Shown one piece after another: positions 19,504 through 27,524 of a DNA stretch of 64,000 bases. A program made the translations under genes and the position numbers. This stretch comes from Longimonas halophila (GTDB lineage: Bacteria; Bacteroidota; Rhodothermia; Rhodothermales; Salinibacteraceae). The notes below the pieces were generated by a model. It was given only the letters and a program-made list of their open reading frames with translations. It had not been told where the DNA came from and made no database searches. Where the stretch lies: positions 124,001 to 188,000 of the forward strand of contig NZ_PDEP01000002.1 of assembly GCF_002554705.1 (NCBI RefSeq), read 5' to 3'. Numbering within the stretch: position 1 is the first letter of the stretch; each line of letters begins with the position of its first letter.

Positions 19504-19905
19504 ATTGTCTTGAGTCCCCACACCAACAAACATTCCGATCTACAGGCGGCGCTCTTTCAACTGCTTCTTGAGCATGCTCCCAAAGGCCACGTCTCGGTTG
19601 AATACGCCCTGGCCACACCCGGAGGCGTAAAAGTGCCTGATGTGGTGTGGATGAGCCCATCACGCCGAAAGGCGATGCAGGACACAGGCGATCCCTCCAC
19701 CAAAGCGCCCGAGATCTGCGTCGAGGTAATGAGCACATCAAACACCGATGCCGAGATGCAGGAGAAGCGAGCGCTCTACCAGGAGATCGGAGCCGAAGAA
19801 GTCTGGGTCGCTGCGCCCGATGGCACGCTTCGCTTCTTTGCCGATACAGAGCAATCTCGCTCAGCGCTCATCCCCACCGTTCCGCAGACCGTAGAGGAGC
19901 CATAG
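19387..19905 (+). CDS. Uma2-family (DUF820) putative restriction-endonuclease-fold protein
   Basis: It has 172 residues from the ATG at 19387. I chose that start because MAR(T/M)S is conserved in the decayed duplicate at 15715, although ATG 19333 is also in frame. Family blocks are VPDVVWMS (catalytic Asp), APEICVEVMS (catalytic Glu-x-Val) and KRALYQEIGAEEVWV, the PD-(D/E)XK-like core. Uma2 proteins are abundant in cyanobacteria and related groups. Their biological role is unknown, and nuclease activity is inferred from the fold only. Confidence 0.88.
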   Translation: MARTSPSLIQAHQDQWNEIVATPAFEGLPYKVETNRQGQIVLSPHTNKHSDLQAALFQLLLEHAPKGHVSVEYALATPGGVKVPDVVWMSPSRRKAMQDTGDPSTKAPEICVEVMSTSNTDAEMQEKRALYQEIGAEEVWVAAPDGTLRFFADTEQSRSALIPTVPQTVEEP

Positions 19906-19940
19906 CACCACCTCCACCTTTCCACACATCCACCCCTAAC

Positions 19941-20216
19941 CTACTTCAAATACTGATCCAGGTAGCCCTGCGCCTGCTTCTTCACCGTGCCCTTCATCGC
20001 CGAGAGCAGCATTCCCAGTTCGATCTCAACACGGACCTCTTCCGGCTGCACATCGATCGTGCCACTGGCCCCGCCTCCATCAAACTTCAGGGTATCGTCC
20101 TCCCAGTGATAATCGGCCCCGAGCTTCTGCTTGAGCTGGTCGGCCACTTTCTCCACAGCGGTGCGGGCGCCGCTGGTGCCCATGCTGTGCGATTGCGACA
20201 AATTGATGGTAGACAT
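19941..20216 (-). CDS. Polyhydroxyalkanoic-acid-system family protein (PHA_gran_rgn type)
   Basis: The 91-residue protein matches the small PF09650-type family: MSTINLSQSHSMG, a helical HxxG...A segment, YHWEDDTLKF, and a C-terminal helix ending AQGYLDQYLK. Members accompany PHA granule genes in proteobacteria but also occur outside such clusters. No PHA synthase lies nearby; the nearest related function is the MaoC-type hydratase at 51.4 kb. It is divergent from the M14 peptidase gene. Confidence 0.8.
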   Translation of the reverse strand: MSTINLSQSHSMGTSGARTAVEKVADQLKQKLGADYHWEDDTLKFDGGGASGTIDVQPEEVRVEIELGMLLSAMKGTVKKQAQGYLDQYLK

Positions 20217-20460
20217 ACGGTATACAGGCTAAAGAATGAACAGCGCGTAAACGGTTTGTGCGCTACGGAAGCGATTTTCGTGCGTTCCCACACGCACCTC
20301 ATTCGTTTAGGCCGCCTTCGGACTGGACACCGACCCGCGCATCCCCTACCTTGTATGTTTAGGGAAAGCGGTAGGCACCTGCCTCGTGCAGCGTGCGTAC
20401 CGATCTCCACTCGCCCCGCCCCACTGCTGGCTCGTATCGCTCATGTGCACGCTCTCGCCT

Positions 20461-23034
20461 ATGTCCCGACTGCTTCGCCTCATCTTATTCAGCGTTCTGC
20501 TCACTGCCCTCGCTGTTGCACCGGCGCGCGCACAGTCCGCAAGCGACCTGCAATCGCCCGCCGACTTCCTGGGCTATGAGATGGGATCGCAGTTCACGCC
20601 GCACCACCGCGTCATGGATTACGTGCAGCACGTGGCTGCGGCCTCGCCCAATGTGGAGGCCGAGCCCTACGGCGAAAGCTACGAAGGCCGCACGCTCATG
20701 GTGGCGTACATTAGCACTCCCGACCTGCTGGACGAGCGCGAAACCGTCCGCCAGAACAACCTGCGCCGCATCGGACTCGCAGACGGCGCGCCCACCGCCG
20801 ATGATGCGCCCGCTATCGTCTACCTCAGCTACAACGTGCACGGCAACGAGAGCGTGAGCACCGAATCCGCCCTGCAGACGCTCTACGAACTGGCCGATCC
20901 CACCAACAGCCAAACGCAGCCCTGGCTCGACAACACGCTTGTGCTGCTCGACCCGCTTGTAAACCCCGACGGCCGCGCCCGCTACGTCAACTTCTACCGC
21001 GAATCCGTGGGCGCGCAGCCCAACGCACGCCGCATGGCCCGCGAGCACCAGGAGCCCTGGCCCGGCGGACGCGCCAACCACTACTACTTTGACCTGAACC
21101 GCGACTGGGCGTGGGCCTCGCAGCAAGAGACGCAGCACCGCCTGGAGCTCTACAACCGGTGGATGCCGCACGTCCACGTCGACTACCACGAGCAGGGCAT
21201 CGACAGCCCGCACTACTTTGCCCCCGCCGCCGATCCGTTCCACGAAGACATTGCCGCGTGGCAGCGCGAGATCCAGACCGAAATGGGCCGCAACCACGCC
21301 CGCTACTTCGACGAGAACGGCTGGCGCTACTTCACCCGTGAGCGCTTCGACCTGTTCTACCCCGGCTATGGCGACACCTGGCCCACGTTTAACGGCGCCA
21401 TTGGCATGACCTACGAGCAGGGCGGCTCCGGGCGCGCCGGACTCATGGTGCACACCGCCGAGGGCGACACCCTCAGCCTGCACGACCGCTTCGTGCGGCA
21501 CCATGCCACCGGCCTCTCCACCGTCGAAACCGCCGCCCGCGAGGCCGACCGGCTCGTTAGCGAATTCGTATCGTATCACGAAACCGCCGCCTCGAATCCC
21601 CCCGGCGACTACGCCGCCTACCTCGTCAAAGCACGCGACGCTGCAGACCACGGCGTGCCCAACACGCCCGATGACCGCATCCACGCGCTGCACGAGCATC
21701 TGGAAGGGCAAGGCATCGCCTCAACGATTGCTGGAGATGGAACCGACATGCAGCGGAGCGGCCTGCGCTATGCCGACCAGACCGAGCAGTCTGCCGCCAT
21801 CGAACCGGGCGATCTCGTCGTGTCGCTCAACCAGCCCAAGGGCCGCCTTGCCAAAGTGCTGATGGAGCCGCAGACCACCGTCGTCGACTCCGTCACCTAC
21901 GACATGACCGGCTGGAGCCTGCCCTACGCCTACGGACTGGAGGCCTACGCGCTGGAGCAGTCCGTGTCGGTGTCGGGGGATACAGAGGCCGCGCCGCCGA
22001 CCCTGCAGGGCGCCGACACCGACACGCCGTACGCCTACCTCGCCAACTGGCACAGCATCGCCGACGCCTCGTTCTTGTCCGACCTGATTGAGGCCGGCGT
22101 GAAGGTGCGCTTTGCCCGCGAAGCGTTCGAGCTGAACGGACGCACCTTTGAGCCCGGCACGCTCGCCATCTTGCGCGCCAACAACCGCAATATGGGATCG
22201 GACTTCGACCGCATCGTACAAGAAACTGCCACCGAGCACGAGCGCTCGCTCTACCGCACCGCCACCGGCTTCATGGACGAAGAGCCCGACCTGGGCTCCG
22301 GCAACATCCGCTACATCGACGCGCCGCATGTGGGCGTGCTGGCCGGCAGTCCGCTCTCCTCGCTGAACGTGGGCGAGGTGTGGCACTTCTTCGAGCAGCA
22401 GCTTGGGTATCCAGCCACGCTGCTCGAACCGGGCAACTTCCGCGACGAATGGCTAAGCGACCTGGACGTGCTCGTCATGCCCAGCGGATCGTACGGCGAC
22501 TGGCTCACCGACGAACGCACCGAGGCCCTGCAAGGCTGGATCCAGAACGGCGGTCATCTCATTGCCCTTGGCGCCGCGAACAGCGCCCTGTCGGGCCGCG
22601 ACGGCTTCGATCTGGCCGCGCCGCCCGCAGACGCAGACAGCGCTGCCGCATCCCCCGAACTAACCCGCTACGAAGACCGTGCCCGCGAGGCCGCCACGCG
22701 GGGCACGCCCGGCAGCGTGCATGCCACCACGCTCGACGGCTCGCACCCGCTGGCGTTTGGCATCGAGCGGTACTTCACGCTGAAGCGCTCCGCCCGCGCC
22801 TTCGCCTACCTCGACAGCGGCTGGACCGTGGCTGCGCTCGAAGACACCGCTCCGCTCACCGGATTCATGGGTCACGAAGCCCAGCAGGAACTCGACGACA
22901 CCCTCGTCTTTGGCGTGCAGTCGTACGGACAGGGGCGCATCACGTACCTGGTCGACAACCCGCTCACGCGTGGCTTCTGGCACAACGGCCAGCTCCTCAT
23001 GAGCAATGCCGTGTTCTTCGTCGGGAACGAGTAG
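20461..23034 (+). CDS. Secreted M14-family zinc carboxypeptidase
   Basis: I chose the ATG at 20461 because it yields a clean signal peptide (MSRLLRLILFSVLLTALAVA, cleavage near ARAQS) and an 857-residue protein. Zinc-binding His127 and Glu130 are in VHGNE. DLNRDWAWASQQET and VDYHEQG follow, the latter holding the third zinc His. The long C-terminal part includes a glutamine-amidotransferase-like segment (LDVLVMPSGSYGDWL...GGHLIALGAANSAL), usual in large M14 proteins of this phylum. It is a periplasmic or secreted metallopeptidase likely used for peptide scavenging. Confidence 0.92.
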   Translation: MSRLLRLILFSVLLTALAVAPARAQSASDLQSPADFLGYEMGSQFTPHHRVMDYVQHVAAASPNVEAEPYGESYEGRTLMVAYISTPDLLDERETVRQNNLRRIGLADGAPTADDAPAIVYLSYNVHGNESVSTESALQTLYELADPTNSQTQPWLDNTLVLLDPLVNPDGRARYVNFYRESVGAQPNARRMAREHQEPWPGGRANHYYFDLNRDWAWASQQETQHRLELYNRWMPHVHVDYHEQGIDSPHYFAPAADPFHEDIAAWQREIQTEMGRNHARYFDENGWRYFTRERFDLFYPGYGDTWPTFNGAIGMTYEQGGSGRAGLMVHTAEGDTLSLHDRFVRHHATGLSTVETAAREADRLVSEFVSYHETAASNPPGDYAAYLVKARDAADHGVPNTPDDRIHALHEHLEGQGIASTIAGDGTDMQRSGLRYADQTEQSAAIEPGDLVVSLNQPKGRLAKVLMEPQTTVVDSVTYDMTGWSLPYAYGLEAYALEQSVSVSGDTEAAPPTLQGADTDTPYAYLANWHSIADASFLSDLIEAGVKVRFAREAFELNGRTFEPGTLAILRANNRNMGSDFDRIVQETATEHERSLYRTATGFMDEEPDLGSGNIRYIDAPHVGVLAGSPLSSLNVGEVWHFFEQQLGYPATLLEPGNFRDEWLSDLDVLVMPSGSYGDWLTDERTEALQGWIQNGGHLIALGAANSALSGRDGFDLAAPPADADSAAASPELTRYEDRAREAATRGTPGSVHATTLDGSHPLAFGIERYFTLKRSARAFAYLDSGWTVAALEDTAPLTGFMGHEAQQELDDTLVFGVQSYGQGRITYLVDNPLTRGFWHNGQLLMSNAVFFVGNE

Positions 23035-23303
23035 TGCTGTGTCAATCCTCATTTTGATGGTTGCCCTGCAATCAGCCCCCACGAAGCCTGTCATGGTGAG
23101 CGAGCGAAGTACCGACCATTGTCGGTACGGAGAGCGCCGAACCATCTCCTGCACACCGGGCACCTGCTGTTGCAACAAGCGGCCCAAACGCCGGGGATGC
23201 AAGCGATGCCGATAGCGTTCGGCACAGGTTGCCCGGCTACTGATTTCCTTAGCCCGGGATCAGTATTCCGGCAGCTATCGGAAGGATATTCCGGGCGCTG
23301 ATT
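23035..23303. repeat. Dispersed repeats R1 (copy 2) and R4 (inverted copy at 23190-23240)
   Basis: GTGTCAATCCTCATTTTGATGG at the beginning matches 8419 onward, and the element runs uninterrupted to GAACCATCTCC (about 23155). The segment 23190-23240 is the reverse complement of 8506-8556. A palindromic GTACCGACCATTGTCGGTAC lies at about 23110. No gene is present. Confidence 0.6.
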
Positions 23304-23652
23304 ACCAAGACAAAAGGAACCCACGCCGGTAGACAAAGCGATAAGCAACGCGTGCAATCTTGTATTACCGACAACAACCAACACGAACGGGCCTCTTTCC
23401 AGTTGTGAGCCTCTTCGGCCTCGAAGAAGTGGGCCGCCCGGACGTAGCCAGTGGGGACGCGTCCAAAATTGACCCTGTTTGAGCGAGCCTGTGAGCGAGT
23501 TTGGTCAATTTTAGCGGCCCAGCGGGCGGAGTCAGGCCCAGTTCTTCCAGCCTTGATTTTTTCAGTCCCTTTTGTATCAAGACAAAAGGGACCCCCGCTG
23601 GTAGGCGAAGCGATAGGCAACGCTTGCAATCTTGTGTCACCACCAACAACGA
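23304..23652 (+). repeat. 76-bp direct repeat pair with internal inverted repeats
   Basis: 23304-23379 (CAAGACAAAAGGAACCC...AGCGATAAGCAACGCGTGCAATCTTGT) recurs at 23577-23652 with few differences. Between them AAAATTGACC (about 23464) and GGTCAATTTT (about 23504) form an inverted repeat. GTCCCTTTTGT/ACAAAAGGGAC (23565-23592) forms a hairpin. The pair lies directly ahead of the GIY-YIG gene and 0.3 kb from the integron integrase. It looks like the remnant of a small mobile or repeat element. Confidence 0.6.
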
Positions 23653-23660
23653 ACTCTGAC

Positions 23661-23906
23661 ATGGCGCACCACGTCTATATCCTCGAATGCGCGGATGGCA
23701 CCTACTACACCGGCTACACCACCGATGTGGAGCGCCGCGTGGACGAGCACAACGCCGGGACCGGGGCCAAATACACTCGCGGACGCACGCCCGTCGAAGT
23801 CATCCACACCGAAACCTACGACAGCCAATCCGCCGCCATGCAGCGCGAATACGCGATCAAGCAGCTACGGCGCCCCGCGAAGGAGGAACTGGTGGAAACG
23901 GCTTAA
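23661..23906 (+). CDS. GIY-YIG domain nuclease-like protein (UPF0213/YhbQ type)
   Basis: The 81-residue protein is a single GIY-YIG domain: [18 protein letters not shown] gives the two paired Tyr motifs, followed by [10 protein letters not shown] and the catalytic-region ...[17 protein letters not shown]. Members are small DNA-binding or structure-specific nuclease candidates of unsettled function. Its stop codon overlaps the convergent integrase stop by four bases (23903-23906). Confidence 0.88.
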   Translation: MAHHVYILECADGTYYTGYTTDVERRVDEHNAGTGAKYTRGRTPVEVIHTETYDSQSAAMQREYAIKQLRRPAKEELVETA

Positions 23907-24892
23907 TCCGCCAGCGCATCCAGCGGACTCGCAACGCCGCGCCCGCCTTTGTTGAGCACATGCACATACTTTTGCGTCGTGCGGATGTCGTTGTGTCCCA
24001 ACAGCTCCTGCACCGTGCGGATGTCGTATCCGTCTTCAATGAGATGCGTAGCAAAGCTATGGCGCAGCGTATGGCACGACACACGCTTCGACAGTCCCGC
24101 TTGGGCAACAGCATTCTTGACCGCTCGCTGCACCGCCGAATCCGAGCGATGATGCCGCCGCACCGTGCCCGTCCGTGGATCGGTGGATCGGTTGCGGGAG
24201 GGAAAGACAAACTGCCAGATCCACGATGATTCCGCGTTCGGATACTTTCGGGCGAGGGCATAGGGCAGATGCACCGTTCCGTATCCCGCATCCAGATCTG
24301 CGTTATGCAAGAGCTTTCGAGCCTTGATCTGATGCGCGAGCCGCGGCTTGGCCCGGTTCGGCAGCATGGTCACGCGGTCTTTGGCGCCTTTCCCATCGCG
24401 CACCGTGATTTCGCCGCGCTGCAGATCGACATCCTTGACGCGAAGGCGTAGTGCCTCCGAAAGGCGCAGTCCCGCACCGTAGAGCAGCAGCGCCACAAGC
24501 TGATTCGTACCCGTCATGCGCTGCAATACCGCCCGCACCTCCGCCCGCGTACAGACCACCGGCAGCCGCTTCGGGCGCTGCGACGGCGTGATGTCTCCAA
24601 TTGCGCCCAGTTCGATCTCCAACACGCGATCATAGAGAAACACGAGCGCATTGAGCGCCTGGTTCTGCGTGGAGGCCGCCACCTGCTTGTTGACTGCAAG
24701 ATGGTTCAGGAACGCTCGGACATGACGTGCGGCGAGTGTGTTCGGATGGCGCGTGTCGTGGAAAAGCACATACCGCTTTACCCAGCGCACGTATGCTTTT
24801 TCGGTATGGATGCTATAGTGGAGCCGTCGACACGCGTGGCGCACGCGATCCAGCAATTTCGGCGAACGGGGCATCGATGAGCGGTCGGGCAT
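23903..24892 (-). CDS. intI: Integron integrase (IntI-type tyrosine recombinase)
   Basis: The 329-residue protein recombines attI with attC sites to insert and excise gene cassettes. All catalytic tyrosine-recombinase residues are present: Arg143 (GLRLSEAL), His274 and Arg277 (HTLRH), His300 (LLGH) and the nucleophile Tyr309 (KYVHV). Residues about 204-247 ([20 protein letters not shown]...TGTVRRHH) form the extra segment found only in integron integrases and needed to bind folded att[22 protein letters not shown] is the matching core-binding N-terminus. The gene is intact and oriented away from the cassette array, the standard integron layout. An alternative start lies at 24874. Confidence 0.95.
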   Translation of the reverse strand: MPDRSSMPRSPKLLDRVRHACRRLHYSIHTEKAYVRWVKRYVLFHDTRHPNTLAARHVRAFLNHLAVNKQVAASTQNQALNALVFLYDRVLEIELGAIGDITPSQRPKRLPVVCTRAEVRAVLQRMTGTNQLVALLLYGAGLRLSEALRLRVKDVDLQRGEITVRDGKGAKDRVTMLPNRAKPRLAHQIKARKLLHNADLDAGYGTVHLPYALARKYPNAESSWIWQFVFPSRNRSTDPRTGTVRRHHRSDSAVQRAVKNAVAQAGLSKRVSCHTLRHSFATHLIEDGYDIRTVQELLGHNDIRTTQKYVHVLNKGGRGVASPLDALAD

Positions 24893-24923
24893 CGGCTTGC
24901 ATGTAGGCCATGTAAAGTATATC

Positions 24924-25024
24924 CTATACGTGCATAGACATCACACGCGTCACCAGCACGACCCATTCGCCCCGCATGCCATAACGTGCTATGCCCACTT
25001 TGTTGACATAAGTATAGGTTATGC
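24924..25024 (+). other. attI: Candidate attI / integrase promoter region
   Basis: Between intI and the first cassette lie two related near-palindromes, CTATACGTGCATAG (24924-24937) and CATAACGTGCTATG (24980-24993). AAGTATAGGTTATGC (25010-25024) follows. GTTATGC (25018-25024) is a plausible core at which the first cassette joined, resembling the GTTATAGCG ends of the attC sites downstream. The repeated palindromes could be integrase-binding direct repeats or an operator controlling intI. The assignment rests on position and core similarity only. Confidence 0.5.
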
Positions 25025-25055
25025 ACCTTCACCTACCACTCAATTGACTTAGTCT

Positions 25056-25490
25056 ATGAAGACACAAGAAAAGGATCTATACCACGGTGCGGCTTTGACT
25101 CAAGTAGTTGAGCACGAGTCATTTAAGGCACTTAACAAAGCCACTACGAAGTATGGACACTATCAAATCAATCACGATCGACGCTTAATCGTCAAGTACA
25201 CAAAAGGGAGCAGCTCACCGTGGTCTTTTACATTTCAGAAGGAAGATGTAGGGGTGGTGGCTGATGATATCAGTGCTGGTCACAGCACTTATATTTGCCT
25301 CGTGTGCGGTGACGAAACTGTCTGTGCGTTGAATGAAGAGCAGATCCTTCAGGTAATTGACCTTGACGGCGGAACACAATGGATCAAGGTTGAAATGCCA
25401 CCGAAGTCAAGTTTGCGAGTGAAGGGCAGCAATGGTGAGTTGAGCAAAACCGTGCCCAATAACTCTTTTCCCAAGAAGCTTTTTCGGTAA
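25056..25490 (+). CDS. Integron cassette 1: hypothetical protein of a cassette-associated family
   Basis: This is a 144-residue soluble protein without signal or membrane segment. Blocks such as YHGAALTQVVEHESFKALNK, GHYQINHDRRLIVKYT, SPWSFTF, STYICLVCGDETVCAL and QWIKVEM recall a family I associate with integron cassettes elsewhere. Its function is unknown. The gene is visibly AT-richer than the chromosome around it, in line with acquisition as a cassette. It is the cassette next to attI and therefore probably the best expressed and the last acquired. Confidence 0.75.
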   Translation: MKTQEKDLYHGAALTQVVEHESFKALNKATTKYGHYQINHDRRLIVKYTKGSSSPWSFTFQKEDVGVVADDISAGHSTYICLVCGDETVCALNEEQILQVIDLDGGTQWIKVEMPPKSSLRVKGSNGELSKTVPNNSFPKKLFR

Positions 25491-25512
25491 GCAAGACGAA
25501 TAGTCGTTAGCT
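25457..25512 (+). repeat. attC: Possible short attC of cassette 1
   Basis: GTTAGCT at 25506-25512 could be the right core and AATAAC at 25458-25463 the left one. Pairing between the arms is poor, so this is a position-based guess. Confidence 0.3.
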
Positions 25513-25537
25513 GTAATTCTCAATCACATCCGACCTC

Positions 25538-25888
25538 ATGAAATCAATGTCTTACGAGTTGCTTGTCCGGCATGCTCACGCCTACGAGACAAGAGCTCCT
25601 GTCAAGCGCTTCGGCCATCCGAAAGCAAACGCTGATCTTTACAAGCAAAGTCGTCTCCATGATGCCAAGGAAGGGCTGCGCTATGCCTTCGACACTCTCA
25701 CCTCTGCCGTTCTCGGAACATGTAGTCTGAGCGTAGAGGAACGTGACAGGTTGAACAGATTCATATCTCGCCTGGATGAAGCGAGCGATGTCGTGGAAAC
25801 GTCAGAGGTTATGGATGATTTCCGAAGCAGTGTGTTCGACAAGTACTTCGATATCAACGGTCGGGTTGTGCCTAAACTGGAATGCTGA
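25538..25888 (+). CDS. Integron cassette 2: hypothetical protein
   Basis: The 116-residue soluble, mostly helical protein begins MKSMSYELLVRHAHAYETRA. Other visible segments are GHPKANADLYKQSRLHDAKEG and RLDEASDVVETSEVMDDF. I do not recognise the family. The stop codon (25886-25888) lies inside the attC of the same cassette, a typical compact cassette arrangement. Base composition is AT-rich like the neighbouring cassettes. An alternative start is the second Met. Confidence 0.65.
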   Translation: MKSMSYELLVRHAHAYETRAPVKRFGHPKANADLYKQSRLHDAKEGLRYAFDTLTSAVLGTCSLSVEERDRLNRFISRLDEASDVVETSEVMDDFRSSVFDKYFDINGRVVPKLEC

Positions 25889-25940
25889 TCGGCTTAGGGA
25901 CTACAGCTATTCCCAAGCTGATATACGTAAAAAGTTAGCG
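25869..25940 (+). repeat. attC: attC site of cassette 2
   Basis: An imperfect stem is formed by ATCGGCTTAGGGA (25888-25900) and TTCCCAAGCTGAT (25910-25922) around a 9-base loop. It is bracketed by GCCTAAAC (about 25870) and GTTAGCG (25934-25940), the latter close to the GTTRRRY core. The order R''-L''-L'-R' and the size of about 72 bp fit attC sites. Confidence 0.7.
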
Positions 25941-25974
25941 GTTCAAAACAAATTTAAAACAAAATCAAGTCACT

Positions 25975-26211
25975 ATGGCTCAGTACAAATACAGAACTCA
26001 TCTTAATCAGGGTAATTCGTCTGTTTATGACAATCTTTACAAGCCGGGGGAGAATTGTCCAAATTCAGGGATTTACCGATGTGACGTCTGTGGGGACGAG
26101 ATTGCTTCAAATAAAGGGAACCCGTTTCCCCCACAAAATCACCATCAGCATGCTCAGGGACGAGGGCCTATACGATGGAAGCTGCTAGTCTATGCTCAAC
26201 AAAACAAATAG
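25975..26211 (+). CDS. Integron cassette 3: small zinc-ribbon protein
   Basis: The 78-residue protein has two cysteine pairs, the clearer being CDVCGDE preceded by CPNSGIYR. It also has NPFPPQNHHQHAQGRGPIRWKLLVY, a His-rich segment seen in small cassette-encoded 'protein L'-like zinc-ribbon proteins. It likely binds one Zn2+. Its function is unknown. The TAG stop lies 12 bases before the left arm of the next attC. Confidence 0.7.
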   Translation: MAQYKYRTHLNQGNSSVYDNLYKPGENCPNSGIYRCDVCGDEIASNKGNPFPPQNHHQHAQGRGPIRWKLLVYAQQNK

Positions 26212-26223
26212 TCTTCGATTAGA

Positions 26224-26346
26224 GCCGCATAACCAGGCGCTGCACCGGACGGTGTAGTTGTACGCCTTGAAATGACCGCTGCGTCTCGGTTGCTCACCGC
26301 GAGGCGCGGCGTAATCACCGCCGCAGAGCTCTCCCGTTATAGCGCC
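26224..26346 (+). repeat. attC: attC site of cassette 3
   Basis: The left arm GCCGCATAAC (26224-26233) is nearly the reverse complement of the right arm GTTATAGCGCC (26336-26346). The left arm is followed by CAGGCGCTGCACCGGACGGTG, a common attC L'' pattern. Near the right arm CACCGCCGCAG can pair with CTGC...CGGTG. The length is about 123 bp. The right arm is identical to that of the next site. Confidence 0.7.
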
Positions 26347-26427
26347 TCGTGGGTCATTTCGAACCGACCGCACCGTTGGAACGTATCTCAATTGCAGTGT
26401 TGCCACGATTGAACGAGAAGAACAGTC

Positions 26428-26658
26428 ATGCGCAAGATCAGTGTTCACGACGCCGAGAAGCAGCTTCGTCGCCTCATCGATGAGGCCGACCAAGGAGAAG
26501 AAGTGGTGATCACCCGCGGGGATGGTGCTTCCTTCCAGCTTGTCCCCCTCTCGCAGTCGAAGCCGCGTCCCACGTTTGGGAGCGCCGAAGGAGAGATCTG
26601 GATGAGCGAGGACTTCGACGCGCCCCTTGACGATTTTGAAGACTACATGCCGTTGTGA
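26428..26658 (+). CDS. Integron cassette 4a: type II antitoxin, Phd/YefM family
   Basis: The 76-residue protein shows the Phd/YefM DNA-binding fold: ISVHDAEKQLRRLIDEADQGEEVVITRGDGASFQLVPLSQ. The acidic tail (MSEDFDAPLDDFEDYMPL) normally wraps the toxin. It represses its own operon and neutralises the PIN toxin encoded immediately downstream. The stop overlaps the toxin start. It is carried in the same cassette as the toxin, upstream of one attC. Confidence 0.92.
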   Translation: MRKISVHDAEKQLRRLIDEADQGEEVVITRGDGASFQLVPLSQSKPRPTFGSAEGEIWMSEDFDAPLDDFEDYMPL

Positions 26659-27050
26659 AGCTTCTTCTGGACACCCACACATTGCTCTGGTTTATCGGCG
26701 GAAGCGACAGGCTGAGCTCCCATGGGAGAGAGCTAATCGAGGATGAAGACAATGATCGCTATCTCAGCGTAGCCAGCCTATGGGAGATGGCCATTAAGGT
26801 GAGTATCGGAAAGCTCGACGTACCGCTTCCGTTTACGCGGCTCGTCCGCCAGCACGTAACAGGCAATGCTATTGAAGTGCTCCAGGTTGAGCCAGAGCAC
26901 CTGGACGAGCAGCGGAAGATGCCTTTTCACCACCGAGATCTGTTTGATTGGCTCATCATTGCACAGGCAATTACGGAGGAAATGATGGTTGTTGGTCGTG
27001 ATGACGCGTTTGAGGAGTACCCAGTCCATCTCGTTTGGAAGCAGCAATAA
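26655..27050 (+). CDS. Integron cassette 4b: PIN-domain toxin (VapC-like ribonuclease)
   Basis: The 131-residue PIN protein starts at GTG 26655, overlapping the antitoxin stop (GTGA). Metal-binding acidic residues are visible in MKLLLDTHTLLWF (Asp6), SVASLWEMAIK (Glu), DLFDWLIIAQA (Asp) and VGRDDAF (Asp). The family cleaves RNA (often tRNA or rRNA) when the antitoxin is lost. As a cassette pair it would stabilise the array against excision, the known role of toxin-antitoxin cassettes in sedentary integrons. Confidence 0.93.
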   Translation: MKLLLDTHTLLWFIGGSDRLSSHGRELIEDEDNDRYLSVASLWEMAIKVSIGKLDVPLPFTRLVRQHVTGNAIEVLQVEPEHLDEQRKMPFHHRDLFDWLIIAQAITEEMMVVGRDDAFEEYPVHLVWKQQ

Positions 27051-27052
27051 AG

Positions 27053-27178
27053 AGGCGCTATAACCCCACATTGCACCTGACCGTGGGCTGTTGCCAATTT
27101 CCGCACAATGGCGCTTCAGTTGCATGATTCGTACGGTAATGCTGCCCAAGACAGGTGAATTCGACCGTTATAGCGCCT
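27053..27178 (+). repeat. attC: attC site of the toxin-antitoxin cassette
   Basis: AGGCGCTATAAC (27053-27064) and GTTATAGCGCCT (27167-27178) are perfectly inverted 12-mers. Inside them CACCTG...TGGGC (27074-27088) pairs with GCCCA...CAGGTG (27144-27157). This is the four-box attC architecture, about 126 bp long, beginning two bases after the toxin stop codon. Confidence 0.82.
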
Positions 27179-27242
27179 GGAAACGAGTCTGCAAGGCGGT
27201 GCGTTTATTTCCTTGATTCATTTTCCAAAGCCGCTGGTCCAC

Positions 27243-27524
27243 ATGTTTGAGCCCCTCGAAGTCAAAGCACTTGCGGATTACCGCATCTGGATCCGCTATG
27301 CCGACGGCTCGGAGGGCGAAGTGGATCTCTCGCACCTCGTCGGGCGCGGCGTTTTCAAACTCTGGGAGGATGAGGAGAAATGGAAAAACGTCCGCATCGC
27401 CGACGATGGAGCCATTCGCTGGAGTGAGGAGGTTGAGCTATGCCCGGATGCGACGTATCTAAAGCTGACCGGCAAATCCCCCGAAGAGGCCTTTCCTAAA
27501 CTGAAGTCGACAGCCCATGCCTGA
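27243..27524 (+). CDS. Cassette 5a: DUF2442 protein
   Basis: The 93-residue protein from ATG 27243 has the DUF2442 core: VKALADYRIWIRYADGSEGEVDLS, GVFKLWEDEEKWKNVRIADDGAIRW and a C-terminal CPDATYL. A TTG at 27213 would lengthen it by 10 residues. DUF2442 genes are often paired with DUF4160 genes in toxin-antitoxin-like modules, and here the DUF4160 start overlaps the stop by 8 bases. It lies directly after an attC and so belongs to the cassette array. Its molecular activity is not established. Confidence 0.85.
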   Translation: MFEPLEVKALADYRIWIRYADGSEGEVDLSHLVGRGVFKLWEDEEKWKNVRIADDGAIRWSEEVELCPDATYLKLTGKSPEEAFPKLKSTAHA

